A stretch of 64,000 nucleotides of DNA, from the NCBI GenBank assembly GCA_022767745.1, contig JALENN010000007.1:1-64000 (forward strand), read 5' to 3'. This stretch comes from Alistipes sp. (GTDB lineage: Bacteria > Bacteroidota > Bacteroidia > Bacteroidales > Rikenellaceae). Positions within the stretch are counted from its first letter, which is position 1. Each line of letters begins with the position of its first letter. Of this stretch, positions 58,381-64,000 are shown piece by piece. The translations under genes and the position numbers were made by a program. Below the pieces are notes generated by a model that saw only the letters and a program-made list of their open reading frames with translations, made no database searches and was not told the origin of the DNA.

Positions 58381-59754
58381 ATGAACGGTTATCTGATTGT
58401 TGGCATCGTGGTTGTGGCCGTGATCGTGCTGCTGCTTGCGACCAACAAGAAACTCATCGAAACACTCAAGAACATATATAAGATCGAGGAGCTCCGCAAG
58501 CGTATACTTTATACGCTTGGGCTCCTGTTGGTATTCCGTCTGGGTTGTTTTGTGGTGATACCGGGTATCAACCCCAATGCTTTGGGCGCCGATTCGGCTT
58601 TGGCTGACCAGATGAACAGCAACACCCTGCTGGGTCTGCTGGACGTATTCTCGGGAGGTGCATTCGCCAATGCCGCCATCTTCGCTCTGGGTGTAATGCC
58701 CTATATCACGGCTTCGATCATCATCCAGCTGCTGGGCATGATGGTGCCCGCAGTGCAGAAACTGCAGAAGGAGGGTGAGAGCGGCCGCCGCAAGATGAAC
58801 CAGTGGACTCGTCTGCTCACCATCGTAGTGCTGTGCCTGCAGGGCCCTGCCTACGTGGCCAACCTCTATGCCCGTATGCCCGAGGCGTTCGTCTATGGCG
58901 GAACGTTCCTCTTCTTCGCCTACGCCACCGTTATCCTTATCGCAGGTACGATGTTTACGATGTGGCTCGGCGAGAAGATCACAGACAAGGGTATCGGCAA
59001 CGGAATCTCGCTCATCATCATGATCGGTATCGTGGCTCGTCTGCCTCAGGCTCTGCTGGCCGAGTTCTCGGCTCGCGTGAGCACCTCGACGGGTAGCCTG
59101 ATCATGTTCGTGGTAGAGCTTGTGATCCTGTTCCTGGTGTTCATGGTTACCATTGCGGTGGTTCAGGCCGTCCGCAAGGTACCCGTACAGTATGCCAAGC
59201 GTGTTATCGGCAACAAGCAGTACGGCGGCGTGCGTCAGTACATCCCGCTGAAGATGAATGCGGCCAACGTTATGCCCATCATCTTCGCACAGGCGCTGAT
59301 GTTCATCCCGATGCTTATCCCCGGTCTGCAGGGAGCGTTCGGAAATATCCAGGGCTTCTGGTACAACTTTACGCTGGCAGTGCTGGTGATCGCCTTCACC
59401 TATTTCTATACGGCGATTATCATCAACCCTCAAATGATGGCTGAAGACATGAAGCGCAACGGCGGCTTCATCCCGGGCGTCAAGCCGGGCAAGCAGACGG
59501 TGAACTACATCGACACCATCATGACGAGAATCACCCTCCCCGGATCGATCTTCCTGGCGCTCGTATCTATCATGCCGGCGCTTGCGATGACCTTCCTGGG
59601 CGTACAGCAGCACTTCGCATACTTCTACGGAGGTACGTCGCTGCTGATCATGGTGGGTGTGATCCTCGATACTCTGAAGCAGATTGAGAGCTACCTTCTG
59701 ATGCGTCACTACGACGGTCTGATGAAGACGGGACGCATACAGGGACGTTATTAA
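58381..59754 (+). CDS. secY: Preprotein translocase subunit SecY
   Basis: ILYTLGLLLVFRLGCFVVIPGIN; LGVMPYITASIIIQLL; multi-TM; INPQMMAEDMKRNGGFIPGVKPG. Confidence 0.99.
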   Translation: MNGYLIVGIVVVAVIVLLLATNKKLIETLKNIYKIEELRKRILYTLGLLLVFRLGCFVVIPGINPNALGADSALADQMNSNTLLGLLDVFSGGAFANAAIFALGVMPYITASIIIQLLGMMVPAVQKLQKEGESGRRKMNQWTRLLTIVVLCLQGPAYVANLYARMPEAFVYGGTFLFFAYATVILIAGTMFTMWLGEKITDKGIGNGISLIIMIGIVARLPQALLAEFSARVSTSTGSLIMFVVELVILFLVFMVTIAVVQAVRKVPVQYAKRVIGNKQYGGVRQYIPLKMNAANVMPIIFAQALMFIPMLIPGLQGAFGNIQGFWYNFTLAVLVIAFTYFYTAIIINPQMMAEDMKRNGGFIPGVKPGKQTVNYIDTIMTRITLPGSIFLALVSIMPALAMTFLGVQQHFAYFYGGTSLLIMVGVILDTLKQIESYLLMRHYDGLMKTGRIQGRY

Positions 59755-59854
59755 CGGGCTTCCGCGACGGTTTCCGACATGGAGGCGCCTCGATTGTAAC
59801 AAAAGTCAGTAAACGATGCCGCCACTGGCGGCGCAACAATACGAAACAACGAAG

Positions 59855-60628
59855 ATGATTCATCTGAAGACAGACGAAGAGATCGAGATCCTGCGCGAGA
59901 ACAACATTCTGGTCAGCCGTGCGTTGGCCGAGGTTGGACGCAACATCCGCCCGGGTGTTACGACGCGCGAACTGGACAAGATAGCTGAGGATTTCATCCG
60001 TGCGAACGGAGCGGAACCGGTTTTTCTCGGTTATGAGGGATATCCTGCATCGGCTTGTATATCGGTCAACGAGCAGGTTGTCCACGGCATACCGTCGGAT
60101 CGGGTCATCGAGGAGGGCGACATAGTATCGGTCGATTTGGGTACACTTTTGAAGGGGTTTGTTGGCGATTCGGCATATACGTTTGCCGTAGGCCAGGTCA
60201 GCGAGGAGGCAAAGCGACTTCTGGCAGTCACCAAAGAAGCTCTTTATAAGGGTACGGCACAGGCCAAGGCGGGAAATCGCGTGGGCGATATCTCGGCGGC
60301 GGTGCAGGAGTACGTCGAAAGCTTCGGCTACGGCGTAGTACGCGAGCTCGAAGGACACGGTTTGGGGCGAGAGATGCACGAAGCTCCCGGTGTCCCCAAT
60401 TTCGGAGCACGCGGCAGAGGACCTCTCCTGAAGGAGGGTATGGTCATCTGTATAGAACCGATGATAACGATGGGCAGCAGGGCTGTGGTCTTCGAGCGCG
60501 ACGGCTGGACCGTACGCACGCGCGACCGCAAGCCGGCAGCACATTTCGAATTTGCCGTTGCGATCCGTCGCAACGGGCCCGACGTATTGACCGACTTTAA
60601 TATAATCGAACAGGCACTTAACAACTAA
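59855..60628 (+). CDS. map: Type I methionine aminopeptidase
   Basis: [64 protein letters not shown]. Confidence 0.98.
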   Translation: MIHLKTDEEIEILRENNILVSRALAEVGRNIRPGVTTRELDKIAEDFIRANGAEPVFLGYEGYPASACISVNEQVVHGIPSDRVIEEGDIVSVDLGTLLKGFVGDSAYTFAVGQVSEEAKRLLAVTKEALYKGTAQAKAGNRVGDISAAVQEYVESFGYGVVRELEGHGLGREMHEAPGVPNFGARGRGPLLKEGMVICIEPMITMGSRAVVFERDGWTVRTRDRKPAAHFEFAVAIRRNGPDVLTDFNIIEQALNN

Positions 60629-60639
60629 GTAGAGGCTCT

Positions 60640-60858
60640 ATGGCAAAACAAACTGCTATTGAAAGAGACGGAACCATCATCGAAGCGTTGTCAAACGCGA
60701 TGTTCCGTGTCGAATTGGATAACGGACACGTTATCACGGCCCATATCTCGGGAAAGATGCGCATGCACTACATCAAGATCCTTCCCGGCGATAAGGTCAA
60801 AGTGGAGATGACGCCCTACGATTTGAGTAAGGGTCGCATATCCTTTAGGTACAAATAA
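60640..60858 (+). CDS. infA: Translation initiation factor IF-1
   Basis: [72 protein letters not shown]. Confidence 0.99.
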   Translation: MAKQTAIERDGTIIEALSNAMFRVELDNGHVITAHISGKMRMHYIKILPGDKVKVEMTPYDLSKGRISFRYK

Positions 60859-60877
60859 TCAGATTGCTTGAAAAATC

Positions 60878-60994
60878 ATGAAAGTAAAAGCATCAATCAA
60901 GAAGCGTAGCGAGGATTGCAAGATCGTGAAGCGCAAGGGAAAGCTCTACGTCATCTGCAAGAAGAACCCCAAGTTCAAGATGCGCCAAGGGTAA
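60878..60994 (+). CDS. rpmJ: 50S ribosomal protein L36 (not in the ORF track)
   Basis: Hand translation: [38 protein letters not shown]. Confidence 0.97.
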   Translation: MKVKASIKKRSEDCKIVKRKGKLYVICKKNPKFKMRQG

Positions 60995-61025
60995 TGTTCA
61001 AAAGATTAATTAAAGAAAGGAATTT

Positions 61026-61406
61026 ATGGCACGTATAGTAGGTGTAGATTTACCTAAAAACAAGCGGGGCGAGATAGGCCTGACCTATATTTACGGTATA
61101 GGCCGCAGCACGGCCCGCAAGATTCTTGACAAGTCTGGAATCTCGTACGACGTAAAAGTAAGCGACTGGACCGACGATCAGGTCGGCGCGATCCGTTCGG
61201 CCATTGCCGAGATGGGCATCAAGGTCGAGGGCGAGTGCCGTTCGATCGTTCAGCTGAACATCAAGCGACTGATGGATATCGGTTGCTATCGCGGTATCCG
61301 TCACCGTCTGGGTCTTCCCGTGCGCGGACAGAGCACGAAGAACAACGCCCGCACGCGCAAGGGCCGCAAGAAGACCGTAGCAAACAAGAAAAAGGCAACG
61401 AAGTAA
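61026..61406 (+). CDS. rpsM: 30S ribosomal protein S13
   Basis: [37 protein letters not shown]. Confidence 0.99.
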   Translation: MARIVGVDLPKNKRGEIGLTYIYGIGRSTARKILDKSGISYDVKVSDWTDDQVGAIRSAIAEMGIKVEGECRSIVQLNIKRLMDIGCYRGIRHRLGLPVRGQSTKNNARTRKGRKKTVANKKKATK

Positions 61407-61419
61407 TAAATAGAGAGTT

Positions 61420-61809
61420 ATGGCAAAGAAAACTGGAACGGTCAAGAAGAAGGTTGTCAAGGTGGGTGCCGTTGGTATGGCTTTCGTCCACTCGACTTTC
61501 AACAACGTAATAATCACTATCACCAACGAGGTCGGCGAGGTAATCAGCTGGTCATCGGCCGGTAAGATGGGATTCCGCGGTTCGAAGAAGAATACTCCCT
61601 ATGCAGCACAGACGGCAGCAGCCGATTGCGCCAAGGTTGCCTACGATATGGGTCTTCGCAAGGTGAAGGTCTATGTCAAGGGTCCGGGCCAGGGCCGCGA
61701 GAGTGCCGTGCGCACGATCCACGGTGCCGGCATCGAGGTGATGGAGATCATCGACGTGACTCCGCTGCCGCACAACGGCTGCCGTGCTCCCAACCGTCGT
61801 CGCGTATAG
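61420..61809 (+). CDS. rpsK: 30S ribosomal protein S11
   Basis: [47 protein letters not shown]. Confidence 0.99.
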   Translation: MAKKTGTVKKKVVKVGAVGMAFVHSTFNNVIITITNEVGEVISWSSAGKMGFRGSKKNTPYAAQTAAADCAKVAYDMGLRKVKVYVKGPGQGRESAVRTIHGAGIEVMEIIDVTPLPHNGCRAPNRRRV

Positions 61810-61874
61810 TGATTGTGGGTTGAGAGACGACCTGAAAGGACTTTTAGTTACAAGCGTTAAAAAAAGTAAAAACA

Positions 61875-62483
61875 ATGGCAAGATATATAGGACCTAAATC
61901 GAAGATCGCCCGTAAGTTCGGCGAAGCTATCTATGGTGCGGACAAAGTTCTTGAGAAGAGGAACTACCCTCCCGGACAGCACGGTCTGGCTCGCAAGCGC
62001 AAGAAGAACTCGGAGTACGGCGAGCAGCTCAGCGAGAAGCAGAAGGCGAAGTACACGTACGGTATTCTGGAGAAGCAGTTCGCCCGCACGTATGAGGCGG
62101 CAGCCCGTATGGGCGGTATCACGGGTGAGAACCTGCTGAAGCTGCTCGAGTGCCGTCTGGACAATGTAGTCTATCGTCTGGGCATCGCGCCTACGCGCGC
62201 CGCAGCCCGTCAGCTGGTGTCGCACCGTCACATCTGCGTCAACGGCGAGGTTGTAAACATTCCGTCGTATTCGCTTCGCGTAGGCGACATCGTGTCGGTA
62301 CGCGAGAAGTCGAAGAGCTTGGAGGTAATTACGTCGACAGTAGCCGGCTCGTCGCGCAGCCGTTACGCATGGCTCGAGTGGGACGGCGCCACGATGAGCG
62401 GTAAGCTCCTGCAGAAACCCGAACGCGAGGAGATTCCCGAGAACATCAAGGAGCAGCTGATCGTCGAGCTGTACTCGAAGTAG
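61875..62483 (+). CDS. rpsD: 30S ribosomal protein S4
   Basis: [54 protein letters not shown]. Confidence 0.99.
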   Translation: MARYIGPKSKIARKFGEAIYGADKVLEKRNYPPGQHGLARKRKKNSEYGEQLSEKQKAKYTYGILEKQFARTYEAAARMGGITGENLLKLLECRLDNVVYRLGIAPTRAAARQLVSHRHICVNGEVVNIPSYSLRVGDIVSVREKSKSLEVITSTVAGSSRSRYAWLEWDGATMSGKLLQKPEREEIPENIKEQLIVELYSK

Positions 62484-62508
62484 TAATTAATACAAATTCA
62501 ATAATTTT

Positions 62509-63501
62509 ATGGCAATATTAGCATTCCAGAAACCTGAAAAGGTTATTATGCTCGAAGCCACCGCGTCGTTCGGAAAATTCGAGTTCCGGCCGCTGGAACC
62601 CGGCTTCGGTATGACAGTCGGCAACGCTTTGCGACGCGTTTTGCTCTCATCGTTGGAGGGTTATGCAATTACGACCGTAAAGGTAGCCGGAGTGAACAAT
62701 GAGTTTGCCGCTATTCCGGGAGTGATGGAGGGTATGATGGATATCATCCTCAAGCTCAAGCAGATCCGTTTTCTGCGCACGGTGGACAATCAGGACTTTG
62801 AGAAGGTCACCGTCAACGTAGCGGGTGTAACCGAGCTTACCGCAGGATATATTTCGAACTACCTTTCGTCGTTCAAGGTTCTGAATCCCGATCTTGTAAT
62901 CTGCCATCTTGCGCCGGGTACGAAGATGCAGATTACGCTTACGATCGGCAAGGGCCGCGGATATGTGCCTTCTGAAGAGAACGCCCCCGCCGAGAAGGAG
63001 CTGGACGTTCTTCCCATCGACTCGATCTTCACGCCCATCAAGAACGTGAAGTATTCGATCGAGGACTACCGTGTGGAGCAGAAGACCGACTACGAAAAGT
63101 TGAATTTGGAGATTACTACCGATGGATCAATCCATCCCAAGGAGGCCTTGAAAGAGGCTGCCAAGATACTCATCCAGCACTTCATGCTCTTCTCGGACGA
63201 GAAGATCACCATCAACATGGACGACAACAGCGACAACGATACGCTGGACGACGAGGCACTGCGCATGCGTCAGTTGCTGAAGACGAAGCTGTCGGATCAG
63301 GATCTGAGCGTACGCGCCCTGAACTGTCTGAAGGCAGCCGATGTCGACACGGTCGGCGATCTGGTGAAGCTGAACCGCAACGATTTGCTGAAGTTCCGCA
63401 ACTTCGGTAAGAAGTCGCTCACGGAGCTGGACGAGTTGCTGGCATCACTTAACCTTAAGTTCGGAATGGACGTATCAATCTACAAACTTGATAAAGACTA
63501 A
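62509..63501 (+). CDS. rpoA: DNA-directed RNA polymerase subunit alpha
   Basis: [34 protein letters not shown]-terminal [41 protein letters not shown]. Confidence 0.99.
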   Translation: MAILAFQKPEKVIMLEATASFGKFEFRPLEPGFGMTVGNALRRVLLSSLEGYAITTVKVAGVNNEFAAIPGVMEGMMDIILKLKQIRFLRTVDNQDFEKVTVNVAGVTELTAGYISNYLSSFKVLNPDLVICHLAPGTKMQITLTIGKGRGYVPSEENAPAEKELDVLPIDSIFTPIKNVKYSIEDYRVEQKTDYEKLNLEITTDGSIHPKEALKEAAKILIQHFMLFSDEKITINMDDNSDNDTLDDEALRMRQLLKTKLSDQDLSVRALNCLKAADVDTVGDLVKLNRNDLLKFRNFGKKSLTELDELLASLNLKFGMDVSIYKLDKD

Positions 63502-63503
63502 TT

Positions 63504-64000
63504 ATGAGACACAATAAGAATTTCAATCACCTCGGCAGAAAGGCTGGTCACCGCAAGGCTATGCTGTCGAACATGGCTGCGTCTCTGATCCTGCACAAGC
63601 GCATCGAGACCACCGTAGCCAAGGCTAAGGCTGTACAGCAGTTTGTCGAGCCTCTGGTAACCAAGTCGAAGGAGGACACTACCCACTCGCGTCGTGTAGT
63701 ATTCTCGTACCTGAAGCAGAAGGAGGCTGTTTCGGAGCTGTTCCGTACGGTAGCCCCGAAGATCGCCGAGCGTCCAGGCGGTTACACCCGTATCCTTAAG
63801 ACCGGATTCCGTCTGGGTGACGGTGCCGACATGTGCATCATCGAGCTGGTAGACTTCAACGACGCCTACACGTTCGGTAAGGTAGCGACGGCAGAGGAGG
63901 CCAAGCCCAAGACGCGTCGTTCGCGCAAGAGCGCTGCCAAGAAGACCGACGCCGTAGAGGATGCCACGGTCGTAGAGGAGAAGAAGGCTGCTGCCAAGAC
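63504..64000 (+). CDS. rplQ: 50S ribosomal protein L17 (truncated by window end)
   Basis: [53 protein letters not shown]; open to the window end. Confidence 0.98.
   Translation, partial: MRHNKNFNHLGRKAGHRKAMLSNMAASLILHKRIETTVAKAKAVQQFVEPLVTKSKEDTTHSRRVVFSYLKQKEAVSELFRTVAPKIAERPGGYTRILKTGFRLGDGADMCIIELVDFNDAYTFGKVATAEEAKPKTRRSRKSAAKKTDAVEDATVVEEKKAAAK

Noticed and set aside
58072-59802. 576-aa minus-strand ORF opposite rplO/secY
   Set aside because: His/Gln/Asp-rich antisense translation of a membrane protein gene; not real.

Overview
64-kb chromosomal window, GC-rich, with Bacteroidetes-type promoters (TAnnTTTG -7 boxes). Gene content and order fit a Bacteroidales gut commensal, probably Alistipes/Rikenellaceae-like (inference). 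Main blocks: (1) 1-180: an AT-rich left edge with a truncated ORF tail, a tRNA-Ser-like 3' end and a strong terminator, probably the right junction of an element integrated in a tRNA gene. (2) 496-2136: esterase and SDR. (3) 2346-10824: aryl-acid metabolism cluster with two convergent paaK+ACT modules, an aminotransferase, iorB/iorA, a nitrilase-family hydrolase and a GNAT; the first paaK has an exact 42-bp in-frame tandem duplication. (4) 11047-16991: lipoproteins/surface proteins, including a DUF4377-like protein, a triple PepSY-like protein, a BACON/Ig-like protein, a DUF2490-like protein and a plug-like+TonB-C protein. (5) 17145-25912: xseA/xseB, methyltransferase, RelA/SpoT, a BlaI/M56 pair with an unusual 'YF-x-SDEW' repeat sensor region and a phased operator, and prfA. 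(6) 25983-41096: lipoproteins, an SQR-like flavoprotein and a glycoside hydrolase cluster (GH38 interrupted by one in-frame amber codon, GH28-like, GH110) plus mdh, two TIM-barrel proteins and an esterase. (7) leuS. (8) 45249-64000: str/S10/spc/alpha ribosomal protein superoperon, interrupted between rpsN and rpsH by about 695 bp with a terminator, many short hairpins and a new promoter. No CRISPR array, complete tRNA, rRNA or transposase was found. Best candidates for undescribed biology: the BlaI/M56-SDEW sensor with its 21-bp phased operators, and the hairpin-rich rpsN-rpsH insert.
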